From positions 1-16,127 of the forward strand of contig JBOFSQ010000110.1 in NCBI GenBank assembly GCA_051651625.1: a stretch of DNA of 16,127 nucleotides. Reading direction: 5' to 3'. Shown one piece after another: positions 1 through 7,418 of this stretch (the first letter of the stretch is position 1; each line of letters begins with the position of its first letter). The notes below the pieces were generated by a model. The model saw nothing but the letters and a program-made list of their open reading frames with translations. It ran no database searches and had not been told where the DNA came from. This DNA comes from JBOFSQ01 sp051651625 (lineage in GTDB: Bacteria; Planctomycetota; Planctomycetia; Pirellulales; Thermoguttaceae). A program made the translations under genes and the position numbers.

Positions 1-300
1 TCCACAACAAAATCCGTAGCCCCAACGGGGCGTAAGAGTTGTGTACGCGGTTCAATTCTTGCGCCCCGTTGGGACTTTCTGGTATTTTGGGTTCCGTACC
101 GTGGGTTCGCTCCGCTCACCCACGGCTAAGCTCTTGCTGCCCCTTTGGGGCAAAATACGTCATTCACGCCCGCAACTAAATTTTACTACACCCCATGGCG
201 AGGCAGACTGCGGGTGAAGCCTTCCCGTCGCCATTTTTTGCGATAGAATGCGTCTCCTTGCGTTAGTTTTTCTCCCCATCGTTCGGACTTCAAGCTCCCG
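1..300. repeat. Gene-free start with short palindrome cluster
   Basis: I see no credible gene here. The stretch holds stacked inverted repeats. CCCAACGGGGCGTAAGA at 21-37 pairs with TCTTGCGCCCCGTTGGG at 57-73 with one mismatch. CCGTGGGT at 99-106 pairs with ACCCACGG at 118-125. TGCCCCTTTGGGGCA at 138-152 is self-complementary around its centre. Similar GCCCC-AAC-GGGGC and CCGTGGG-CCCACGG hairpins recur near 9046-9251 and at 15993-16005, so this is a dispersed family of intergenic palindromes. A TAGAAT hexamer at 244-249 could be a -10 box for the kinase that begins at 301, but I see no convincing -35. Confidence 0.6.
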
Positions 301-2496
301 ATGTACATAAGCGAAATCCTTACACCAATGTTTATTGGGGCCACAGGGGCCGCCATGTTGCTCATCACTTGGGCAAGGTGGCGACGCGGAGAGTACCGTC
401 GATTTCTCGCCGCCAGTTGGGTTGTCTGGGTTATTCTCGTGGTCATCGGTATACTGGTGATCGAAACCCTTGCCGACCGCGCTCAGAAAGAAGTTGAAGA
501 ACGTATAATAAGGTTTACAAAACTAGGGGCCAGTATACTCGGTTCGATGGGGCACGCGGATGTGTCCCACAAAGCCTTGCCAGACGACCCACTCGTTAAG
601 TCGCTCTCCGACATGACTATATTTGGGCAGCGAACGTTCTCCGCTGTCGCCGCGTTCTACACGGTACGCCTTCTTCCCAACGGACAGTTCGTATTCATAA
701 TCTCGCCAGCAAACGACTACAACCGGAACGGCATCATCGGTGAAGCCGATTCCAATGAAGAGGCAGTGCCGCCGGGGACGCCTTATCCCGTCGATCAAAA
801 AGCGGCCAGCATCCTCATGCGTGGACTTCAAGGTGAAACAGTCTTCGCCAGAGAACCTGTCACCGACATGTGGGGGACGTGGGTCACAGTTGTCGTACCG
901 ATACGCTCCGAACACGACCAACACGTTGAAGCAGTATTGGCCGGTGACATCCCCGCCGATGAGTGGCAAAGTTTTCTCGACTACTCCGTGTTTTGGCCAC
1001 AGTGTGGAGCTTTTTTCGTCTTGTCGCTCTACGTCATCACAGTTGGTAGCCTTCTCGAACGTCGGGAAGTAACCGCCCACCTGCGTCGCTACAACCAAAA
1101 ACTTCAAGAGAAAATTGCGAAACTCCGCGAAAACCAGCAGCGAACCGAAGACACAACCAAAAACAAAAGTACATTTCTCGCCAGCCTCAGCCACGAGATA
1201 CGCACACCAATCACCGCCATCCTCGGATACGCCGAGATGCTGACAGAAATGCGGTCCGCCAAACACGGCGACACCGCCACGCATCGCCACGAAGCGATCT
1301 CAATCATCCGCAACAACACCGAATATATCCTCCAGATTATTAACAACATCTTCGACTTCTCCCAAATGGAGAGTCACCAGCTCAAACTGCACGTCTACTC
1401 GTTCCCGCTCATCCAGTTTTTGCAAGAGGCGGTTACGCTATACGGGCCGCGTGCCCAGCAAAAACAACTATCGTTTCAAATAGTCAACACCACACCGTTC
1501 CCCGAAAAAATCGTAACGGATCGAACTCGCCTGAAACAGGTGCTCCTAAACTTGGTCAGCAACGCGATCAAGTTTACGCCAAAGGGAAAGGTGACGATCA
1601 GTGTGTCGTGGCGTCCCGATACGGTATTGCCTCACCGCGAACCAACACCGCCATCTGGTAACGTGGTAGCAAAGTGGAATCGTTCGACGACCAGTTCTTC
1701 AAAAATTGGTCGCGTCCACGACGAGAGTCAAGAAGGGACAACGCGCGACCCCGGCACTCCCGGAATAGTTCAGATCACCGTCGAAGATACCGGCATCGGC
1801 ATGGAACTCAAGACTATGGCCGCACTCTTCGTCCCATACAATCGAGCCGATGAAGCCTCGAGGCGTGGAATCAGTGGGACAGGGCTGGGACTGTCGATCT
1901 CGCGCGGAATTATGCGGCGGCTCGGTGGCGACATCCGCGCCAACAGCAGACCGCGGCAAGGATCGTCTTTCGCTATTATCTTGCCGCAGCTTGTTGGCGA
2001 AGATGTTCCTTGGCTGTTCACGCTTGAACCGAACCACGCACCATCACCGGTCAGTCACCACGAAGACGGCACCGTAATCAGCGATGTAAACCTGCTTCAC
2101 AAAGTCCGTATTTTGCTTGTGGAAGACAGCCCCGACAGTCAACGGCTCTTCCAACTCGTCCTCAAAAAAGCGGGGGCCATAGTGGTGACGGCCAACAATG
2201 GCCAAGAGGCGGTCAACGAAGTTGCGGCGTCGCAACAAGAAGGTGGTGCGCTGTTCGACATCGTTATTATGGACATGCAGATGCCGATTATGGACGGGTA
2301 CACCGCTACTGGCATCTTGCGGCAGCAGGGACATACATTTCCGATTCTCGCCCTCACGGCACACGCCCTTCCAGAAGAGAGAGTACGATGCCTTGAGGCC
2401 GGTTGCAGTGACTACGCCTCAAAACCAATCGCCCGCGACGCGCTGATCAAGTTCGTTGAGTCAAACCTGACGCCGCGTGGCGAGCGGCGGCAGTGA
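301..2496 (+). CDS. Membrane hybrid histidine kinase with extracytoplasmic sensor and receiver domain
   Basis: 731 aa. Membrane segments at about 9-24, 38-57 and 231-251 fit an outside N-terminus, with the arginine-rich loop (25-35) in the cytoplasm and a Cache/PAS-like sensor (about 60-228) outside. The sensor contains D139-x-N141-x-N143-G144-x-I146-x3-D150, which fits an EF-hand calcium loop, and a WGTW motif (191-194). A coiled coil (255-285) leads to HisKA with phospho-acceptor H298 in FLASLSHEIRTP. HATPase_c has N421, DTGIG (496-500) and GTGLG (526-530). The C-terminal receiver has E608/D609, phospho-acceptor D658, T686 and K708. About 35 extra low-complexity residues (around 445-485) separate the N and G1 boxes compared with the paralogue at 2817. 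No HPt or DNA-binding output is fused, so the phosphorelay partner must be elsewhere. No ribosome binding site precedes the ATG; it was chosen because it lies just before the first membrane segment. The ligand is unknown. Confidence 0.93.
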   Translation: MYISEILTPMFIGATGAAMLLITWARWRRGEYRRFLAASWVVWVILVVIGILVIETLADRAQKEVEERIIRFTKLGASILGSMGHADVSHKALPDDPLVKSLSDMTIFGQRTFSAVAAFYTVRLLPNGQFVFIISPANDYNRNGIIGEADSNEEAVPPGTPYPVDQKAASILMRGLQGETVFAREPVTDMWGTWVTVVVPIRSEHDQHVEAVLAGDIPADEWQSFLDYSVFWPQCGAFFVLSLYVITVGSLLERREVTAHLRRYNQKLQEKIAKLRENQQRTEDTTKNKSTFLASLSHEIRTPITAILGYAEMLTEMRSAKHGDTATHRHEAISIIRNNTEYILQIINNIFDFSQMESHQLKLHVYSFPLIQFLQEAVTLYGPRAQQKQLSFQIVNTTPFPEKIVTDRTRLKQVLLNLVSNAIKFTPKGKVTISVSWRPDTVLPHREPTPPSGNVVAKWNRSTTSSSKIGRVHDESQEGTTRDPGTPGIVQITVEDTGIGMELKTMAALFVPYNRADEASRRGISGTGLGLSISRGIMRRLGGDIRANSRPRQGSSFAIILPQLVGEDVPWLFTLEPNHAPSPVSHHEDGTVISDVNLLHKVRILLVEDSPDSQRLFQLVLKKAGAIVVTANNGQEAVNEVAASQQEGGALFDIVIMDMQMPIMDGYTATGILRQQGHTFPILALTAHALPEERVRCLEAGCSDYASKPIARDALIKFVESNLTPRGERRQ

Positions 2497-2521
2497 TGCC
2501 GCCGGTGAACAACCACAATAA

Positions 2522-2697
2522 GAACACGAAGCGTAAGCGAGTGCCCGAAGTAGTGGTCGGTGGCTAGTGGCCAGTGATCGGAACACGAAGCGTAAGCGAG
2601 TGCCAGAAGTAGTGGTCGGTGGCTAGTGGCCAGTGATCGGAACACGAAGCGTAAGCGAGTGCCAAGTTAATCAGAACACGAAGCGTAAGCGAGTGCC
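2522..2697 (+). repeat. 59-bp tandem repeat plus extra core copies
   Basis: Four copies of a 24-bp core start at 2522, 2581, 2640 and 2674; each contains AAGCGTAAGCGAGTG. The first two belong to 59-bp units that differ at one base and carry a spacer rich in GTGGTCGGTGGCTAGTGG. The last two cores are 34 bases apart. The reverse complement of the core (CACTCGCTTACGCTT) is the invariant part of the nine-unit array at 11871-12154. The stretch 2669-2697 is an exact reverse complement of 12131-12159. The array fills most of the gap between the two kinase genes and encodes nothing credible. Confidence 0.9.
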
Positions 2698-2718
2698 CCG
2701 AAGTGTAACACGCCCCAA

Positions 2719-2756
2719 ATAGGACATATAGGTCATATATGACCTATATGTCCTAT
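2719..2756. repeat. 38-bp perfect palindrome upstream of second kinase
   Basis: The arm ATAGGACATATAGGTCATA (2719-2737) is followed directly by its exact reverse complement (2738-2756), with no spacer and no mismatch. Each arm contains two near-identical 9-mers, AGGACATAT and AGGTCATAT, so the site holds four related half-sites. It lies 60 bases before the preferred start of the second kinase. A farther upstream in-frame ATG (2739) falls inside the palindrome itself. It could be an operator for a dimer or tetramer, a cruciform or transposition site, or a dispersed repeat. A spacer-free palindrome is not a typical intrinsic terminator and no T tract follows. Confidence 0.85.
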
Positions 2757-2816
2757 GGAACGCGCGATATACCGCCAACGTTGGGCGCAGCGGTTTCCCC
2801 CCAAAAAAATACTCCG

Positions 2817-4949
2817 ATGTCTTCCAGCACATTCATCTACACTCTGTCGATTCTCTCCGTGGCGGTCGTACCGGTGATCGTTCTGGTGTCGCTTTGTATG
2901 ATGGGTGTGATGACATACCGCGCTTGGCAACGCCAACCCGGACGTACCGTTTTGGTTGTACTCTGGATGATCTTTGGCGTCATGCTAGTCGGTGGTTGTC
3001 TGTGGTTAGAGAGCAACGTGCGTACAGTGCATACGAAACGCCAGCGAGAGTTGACTGGGTTTGCAAAAGTGGTTGCGGCAGCACTGGAGGAGTTGGGACA
3101 CGCCGAAATTGTCCAAACAATGTCGCCCGACGATCCGAAACTCATTGCCATAGAACGCAGTATGCTCGCTTGGCTTCAGACGCTCCCAGAAGTCGCTGCA
3201 ATCTATACGATACGTCGGACGCAATCAGGTGAGTGGGTCTTCGTCGTCTGCCCCGCATGCGACCTCAATCGAGATGACATATACGGCGACAACGACTTCA
3301 AAGAATACTATGTTCCGCTGAACGCACCGTTCGATCTGGCCGACGAAGATAGGGCGCGATGGGTGCCATGCCTCAAGGGCGAGTCGGTCTTCAGTTTCGA
3401 CAGGTTTCAAGACGAGTGGGGAACGTGGATCGCCGCTGCCGAACCGCTGTACAATGATAGCGGCACGGTCGATGCGATTTGTGTATTAGACTTCTGGGCC
3501 GACCAGTTCGATATTGATGTGATGAAGGCACGCTTGGTTCCGCAAGTGATGATGGCATTGACAATTACGATATTTCTGACGATCACCAACTTCTTGCTCA
3601 GGCGTTGGTGGAAGGCGGCGGAGATGCAGCGTTATGCCACTCTGCTAGAAACACATTGGCGGCAGCATGCGCAGTCGAATCGCGAGGCCAACCGTGTCGC
3701 GGAAGACCACAATCTGTTTCTCGCCAAGATGAGCCACGAAGTCCGCACGCCAATCACGTCGATCCTCGGATACACCGAAATTCTCGACAGCGAAACGACC
3801 TCGCCCGAAGAATACGATGGTGCCGCCAGTGCGATCCTTCGCAACACCGAACACCTACTCTCCATTCTCAACGACATACTCGACTTCTCAAAGATCGAGG
3901 CGAACAAAATCAACATCGTTCCAACTGCGGTTGCTGTCGGTCCATTCTTCGATTATTTTACTCGCCACTACACTCCGCTTTGTCACCAACGCCACATCGG
4001 TTACAGTTGTTGCTGTGCGTCGCCAGTCCCAGAAACTATCTTCACCGATCAGACGCAGTTGCGTCACGCAATTTTAAACATTCTCGACAACGCAGTCAAG
4101 TTTACGCACCACGGCGGGATCGCAGTAACACTTTCGTGGTGTGACACCTTTGGCAGCATCTCCGCACAGACACCGTGGCAGCGGATGGGGCTATTCCGCA
4201 TCGACATCCACGACACCGGAATCGGAATAAACAACGCAACGCTCCAATCGCTCTTTCACCCATTCGCGCAAGCCGAAACGACCACGATGAATCGCACCTT
4301 CGGCGGGACCGGTTTGGGACTTGCAATCTCTCACGGTTTGGTCAAGCTCATCGGCGGTGACATTCAGGCACGCAGCACGATTGGCCACGGTACGACGTTC
4401 ACAATTCTGTTGCCGCAAATCGTTCCTTCCGAGATAGTGTGGAGTAAAACATTGCTCCGAGATGGCGGCGGTGAAAGTGTCGTGGCGAGTGATCCCAAAA
4501 CTCCACCACCGCCGGTACCAACATTGCCACTGGCGAGGACCCGCATCTTGCTGGCCGAAGATAGTCCTGATAGTCGGCGTCTGTTGGAACTTATGCTCAT
4601 CAAGGCTGGGGCTGAAGTTGTCGTGGTCGAAAACGGCCTTGAGGCACTGGAGCGGATAACGGAAAACTGGTACAAAGGTGAGAGTTTTGATGTCGCTCTG
4701 ATCGACATGCAGATGCCGATTATGGACGGCTACACCGCTATTCGTATCTTGCGTGGCATCAAGTATAGCAGGCCGCTTATTGCACTAACGGCGTTTACAC
4801 TTCCGAGCGAGATTCAGCTATGTTATGTGGCTGGGTGCGATGGTTATGCGACCAAACCGATTCACCGCGAAGAACTTATTGAGACCGTTTTGCGATACAG
4901 ATCGCATGGGCCGTTAGACACGCCGACGACATCGCCCACTGTAAGTTGA
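2817..4949 (+). CDS. Membrane hybrid histidine kinase, paralogue of the upstream kinase
   Basis: 710 aa from the ATG at 2817. The frame is open back to an ATG at 2739, but that lies inside a palindrome, and the 2817 start places membrane segment 1 just after the N-terminus, as in the paralogue at 301. Membrane segments lie at about 6-33, 43-64 and 241-262, with a Cache/PAS-like sensor between the last two. The sensor has a degenerate EF-hand-like loop (D149-x-N151-x-D153-D154-x-Y156-x3-D160) and EWGTW (200-204). HisKA H307 lies in FLAKMSHEVRTP. HATPase_c has N425, DTGIG (466-470) and GGTGLGL (496-502). The receiver has E581/D582, D630, T658 and K680. The same domain order, sensor motifs and near-identical receiver segment DMQMPIMDGYTA indicate tandem gene duplication. 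The last 74 bases overlap the 3' end of the convergent flavoprotein gene. Signal and output partner are unknown. Confidence 0.9.
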   Translation: MSSSTFIYTLSILSVAVVPVIVLVSLCMMGVMTYRAWQRQPGRTVLVVLWMIFGVMLVGGCLWLESNVRTVHTKRQRELTGFAKVVAAALEELGHAEIVQTMSPDDPKLIAIERSMLAWLQTLPEVAAIYTIRRTQSGEWVFVVCPACDLNRDDIYGDNDFKEYYVPLNAPFDLADEDRARWVPCLKGESVFSFDRFQDEWGTWIAAAEPLYNDSGTVDAICVLDFWADQFDIDVMKARLVPQVMMALTITIFLTITNFLLRRWWKAAEMQRYATLLETHWRQHAQSNREANRVAEDHNLFLAKMSHEVRTPITSILGYTEILDSETTSPEEYDGAASAILRNTEHLLSILNDILDFSKIEANKINIVPTAVAVGPFFDYFTRHYTPLCHQRHIGYSCCCASPVPETIFTDQTQLRHAILNILDNAVKFTHHGGIAVTLSWCDTFGSISAQTPWQRMGLFRIDIHDTGIGINNATLQSLFHPFAQAETTTMNRTFGGTGLGLAISHGLVKLIGGDIQARSTIGHGTTFTILLPQIVPSEIVWSKTLLRDGGGESVVASDPKTPPPPVPTLPLARTRILLAEDSPDSRRLLELMLIKAGAEVVVVENGLEALERITENWYKGESFDVALIDMQMPIMDGYTAIRILRGIKYSRPLIALTAFTLPSEIQLCYVAGCDGYATKPIHREELIETVLRYRSHGPLDTPTTSPTVS

Positions 4950-6162
4950 AGCCGCCGCAGTCGCCATCGACATCGAGAAGTTCGCCCGCGAAGAACAGCC
5001 CCGGAACGATCCGCGATTCCATCGTCTTCGGATTGACTTCAAGCGTATCTACACCGCCCGCTGTCACCATCGCCTCGTCCCAGCTACCAAGTCTTGACGC
5101 GACGACATCAAACGCAACCAGTGTTTTGGCGAGACGTTTTCGCGCTGCGGCGTCGCAAGAGGCGACGCGAATATCGAGCGGGATTTGAAGTTGCGCAAAT
5201 ATCGCGGTGACTAAAGCGTCGGGCAGAGCGAGCGGCGCGAGTGTACGGCGAACAGTCTTCGCGGTTGCGTCCATCATCAGACGCAACAATTCTTTGTCGG
5301 CGGCGACGCAATCTCCGCACCGCACACGTTCGCTTCGTGACGATTCGTGCGATAAGAGATTGAGACGCACGGTATCGCCAGCTTTAGCGAAGCGACTCAC
5401 ATCGAGAATTGCTGGCCCCGAAAGTCCGCGATGTGTGAAGAGAACGTCGCCGCCGAATCGCCGCACTGTCGTGTCGCCGCGAATGAGTTCGCCATCGACG
5501 CCGCGTAGACTTATTCCCGACACGCTCGCAAACGGCCAATCGTTGACAAAAATCGGAGCAAGTGCCGGACGCGGTTCGACGACTCTGTGACCGAGTGCGG
5601 CGGCGAATTTGTAGCCGTCGCCGCTGGAACCTGTTTGCGGGTACGACTTGCCGCCCGTCGCAAGCACAACGTTATCGGCCTCCCAAACCGCTCCAGATTT
5701 TGTGACGATGCGAAATCGTGGCGACGCAACTTCAATCGTCGATACTGCATCACCGCTGACGATCTCAACATCACCGCTGCGGCACGTCTCTTCCAGAACG
5801 CCAACAACATCCGCCGCACGCCGCGACTTCGGGAATACTTTACCGTTTTCCTCGACCATGCACGGGCAACCGCGCTTGTCAAAAAACTCGATTGTATCGT
5901 GTGGTGTCCAGTGACAGAGTGCGGGTTTGACGAAGTTTTTTCGATCTCCGTAGCGAGTGAGGAGCGATTCGCTTCGCTGGTCGTGAACGCTTATATGCGT
6001 GAGATTACACTGGCCGGAACCGCTAACGCGAACTTTGCATCCGAGTCGCTCTTTTTTTTCGATCAGCACGACTCGCTGTGGCGTGTGAAGCGTTGCCATC
6101 GCAGCGGCTGCGAGTCCGGCCATTCCACCGCCAACCACGGCAACGGAAACGTATGTTGACAT
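4876..6162 (-). CDS. BaiN/HI0933-family FAD-dependent oxidoreductase
   Basis: 428 aa, normal for the HI0933/YhiN/BaiN family of soluble flavoproteins. An N-terminal Rossmann dinucleotide motif VVGGGMAGLAAA (9-20) and E35 bind FAD. Family signatures follow: SGSGQCNLTH (47-56), ATGGKSYPQTGSSGDGY (168-184), GDVLFTHRGLSGPAIL (238-253), and the C-terminal block with VTAGGV (366-371), TMES (380-383), GLFFAGELLDVDGDCGG (388-404) and NLQWA (406-410). Some relatives reduce bile-acid intermediates, but most have no proven substrate, so none is assigned here. The frame continues upstream to 6246, but those 28 codons are translation of a MITE-like repeat; MSTYVSVAVVGGG is the natural family start. No ribosome binding site is visible, and the repeat begins 8 bases from the ATG. 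The 3' end overlaps the second kinase gene tail to tail by 74 bases. Confidence 0.92.
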   Translation of the reverse strand: MSTYVSVAVVGGGMAGLAAAAMATLHTPQRVVLIEKKERLGCKVRVSGSGQCNLTHISVHDQRSESLLTRYGDRKNFVKPALCHWTPHDTIEFFDKRGCPCMVEENGKVFPKSRRAADVVGVLEETCRSGDVEIVSGDAVSTIEVASPRFRIVTKSGAVWEADNVVLATGGKSYPQTGSSGDGYKFAAALGHRVVEPRPALAPIFVNDWPFASVSGISLRGVDGELIRGDTTVRRFGGDVLFTHRGLSGPAILDVSRFAKAGDTVRLNLLSHESSRSERVRCGDCVAADKELLRLMMDATAKTVRRTLAPLALPDALVTAIFAQLQIPLDIRVASCDAAARKRLAKTLVAFDVVASRLGSWDEAMVTAGGVDTLEVNPKTMESRIVPGLFFAGELLDVDGDCGGFNLQWAMSSACLTAHAICIAKRSQ

Positions 6163-6170
6163 TGTATCAA

Positions 6171-6316
6171 TAGACTTGTTCGGAAACATGAAGTTGGGGC
6201 GATTGGGTAGTTCTGGTTCGGCATAGCCGAACCCCCCAGTTATCATACGCCGCAGGCGTTTGGAGGGTTCGGCTATGCCGAACCGCTGTGCGGGTGCAAG
6301 TTCCCGAACAGGTCTA
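6171..6316. mobile_element. MITE-like element with terminal inverted repeats
   Basis: A 146-bp non-coding element. The ends TAGACTTGTTCGGAAAC (6171-6187) and GTTCCCGAACAGGTCTA (6300-6316) are inverted repeats with two mismatches in 17. Inside, GGTTCGGCATAGCCGAACC at 6215 and its counterpart ending at 6284 form a larger imperfect palindrome around ACGCCGCAGGCGT. The outermost bases are TA at both ends, compatible with the TA target duplication of IS630/Tc1-type elements, though the family is inferred. No transposase is encoded. The right 102 bp (6215-6316) recur inverted at 13263-13364. The element occupies the expected promoter region of the flavoprotein gene. Confidence 0.75.
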
Positions 6317-6342
6317 ATCTGTTAGCGTTCTCAGTTTGTTTC

Positions 6343-6368
6343 GTCATTCCTGCGAAGGCAGGAATGAC
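6343..6368. repeat. Hairpin repeat GTCATTCCTGC...GCAGGAATGAC
   Basis: A perfect 11-bp stem with a 4-base loop GAAG (CTTC on the minus strand) starts six bases beyond the stop of the TIM-barrel gene. Close variants of this CGTCATTCC-type hairpin are widespread intergenic repeats in many bacteria. It could stabilise or end the minus-strand transcript, but no T tract follows the stem on either strand, so I do not call a standard intrinsic terminator. Confidence 0.75.
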
Positions 6369-6374
6369 GGACAC

Positions 6375-7418
6375 TCACCATCCCCAAGCGTTGCGGACTT
6401 CGACCATTGCGCCAAGAATATCGTTCCACGTTTTTTGGTTTTTCATAACGGCGTTGGGGAACATGCAACCGTCCCAGCAGATATGGTGAATCTTGCGAGT
6501 CGGTTTTCCGTTTTCGTTGAGCCAGAATCCGGCGCACTTTACGATGTCGAGTTTTCCGTTCGGGTCGGTGACGAGGCAGTGGCGTCCGGTTTTGTCGTGG
6601 TCGCCGGTGCCGTGAACGCTCCCATCGTTTTGTGCGATGTGAAGGTCGATAGTCCACGGACGGAGTTGATCGGTCATTTTCTTGTACGCTTCGTCAAAGA
6701 GCGACGTGTCGTGCGGATCGGCGTTTGTGGGAAGGATGCGATCTTCGGGTGCGTTGACGCCCAAGAGATAGAGGTAAGTGTGTGCGAGGTCGGCTTGGAA
6801 ACCGAGTGCATCGGGCGCATCGACGCCTTCGAGAATTTGCACGGCGCGGCGGCACGAGTGAATCCCGCCCCAGCAGACTTCGCCTTCCATCGCCAGCCGT
6901 TCGCCGTAGTCGCGTGCGATGCGGGCGGCTTCGCGGAACGTCTCGATGATCTTTTTCTGATTTCTTTCTGGGTCACTCGCCCACGCCTCGACGCTCGTTG
7001 CGGTGTCGATGCGGACGCACCCCGTTGGACGCACGCCAGCTTCGCGGAGTTGTTGTGCAACGTCGCAAGCCTTGCGAACTTGCGTCAAAAACCGGTTCCG
7101 CGTAGTCTCGTCGCCCATCGCCGAGCCGCCGCCGGTGCCATCCCAAACGGGTGCGACGAGCGAACCGACAGACAGTTTTCGCTGGTGACAAGTCTCGACG
7201 AGTTTTTTCACTTCTGCACCCAAGTTACCTTCGATGTCGAAGTGTGGCGCACAGAGAAAGAGGTCGAAGCCATCGAACCGTTCGCCGTCTGCCTCCGCGC
7301 GCGACGTGAAATCGAGCATCGTCGCAAGATCGATAACCGGTTCGCCGTCGCTGCCCTTACCAACAACACCGGGCCACGTCGCATTGTGAAGTCGTGGATA
7401 CGTTTTCTTCGTTGACAT
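6375..7418 (-). CDS. Xylose isomerase-like TIM-barrel protein (sugar phosphate isomerase/epimerase family)
   Basis: 347 aa, cytoplasmic, no signal peptide. The sequence matches a conserved PVC-type branch of the AP_endonuc_2/xylose isomerase-like TIM-barrel superfamily. Recognisable blocks are EGEVCWGGIHS (178-188), GFQADLAHTYLYLLG (206-220), NAPEDRILP (222-230), LRPWTIDLHIAQND (252-265), HDKTGRHC (274-281) and HHICWDGCMFPN (311-322). E178 or E180, D210, H213, H260 and D316 are candidate metal or catalytic residues by family logic, not proven. Members probably isomerise or epimerise a sugar or sugar acid; the substrate is not evident. The start at 7418 is supported by AAAGGA about 8 bases upstream, while the 16 codons beyond it to 7466 look non-coding. 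The flavoprotein gene lies downstream on the same strand, but a MITE-like element and a hairpin separate the two, so cotranscription is doubtful. Confidence 0.88.
   Translation of the reverse strand: MSTKKTYPRLHNATWPGVVGKGSDGEPVIDLATMLDFTSRAEADGERFDGFDLFLCAPHFDIEGNLGAEVKKLVETCHQRKLSVGSLVAPVWDGTGGGSAMGDETTRNRFLTQVRKACDVAQQLREAGVRPTGCVRIDTATSVEAWASDPERNQKKIIETFREAARIARDYGERLAMEGEVCWGGIHSCRRAVQILEGVDAPDALGFQADLAHTYLYLLGVNAPEDRILPTNADPHDTSLFDEAYKKMTDQLRPWTIDLHIAQNDGSVHGTGDHDKTGRHCLVTDPNGKLDIVKCAGFWLNENGKPTRKIHHICWDGCMFPNAVMKNQKTWNDILGAMVEVRNAWGW

Noticed and set aside
523..1290. 255-codon minus-strand ORF opposite the first kinase
   Set aside because: The plus-strand frame has all kinase motifs; the opposite frame is compositional shadow.
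2739..2816. 26-codon N-terminal extension of the second kinase
   Set aside because: It begins inside the 38-bp palindrome, has no ribosome binding site and has no counterpart in the paralogue, whose membrane segment starts close to its N-terminus. It cannot be fully excluded.
6163..6246. 28-codon N-terminal extension of the flavoprotein to an ATG at 6246
   Set aside because: The codons translate the MITE-like element, and the conserved FAD-binding start fits ATG 6162.
6343..6368. Intrinsic terminator of the TIM-barrel gene
   Set aside because: The stem is perfect but no T tract follows on the minus strand, and the hairpin belongs to a widespread repeat type.
6336..7415. 359-codon plus-strand ORF opposite the TIM-barrel gene
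   Set aside because: It is a mirror of a clearly conserved minus-strand gene and shows no family features.
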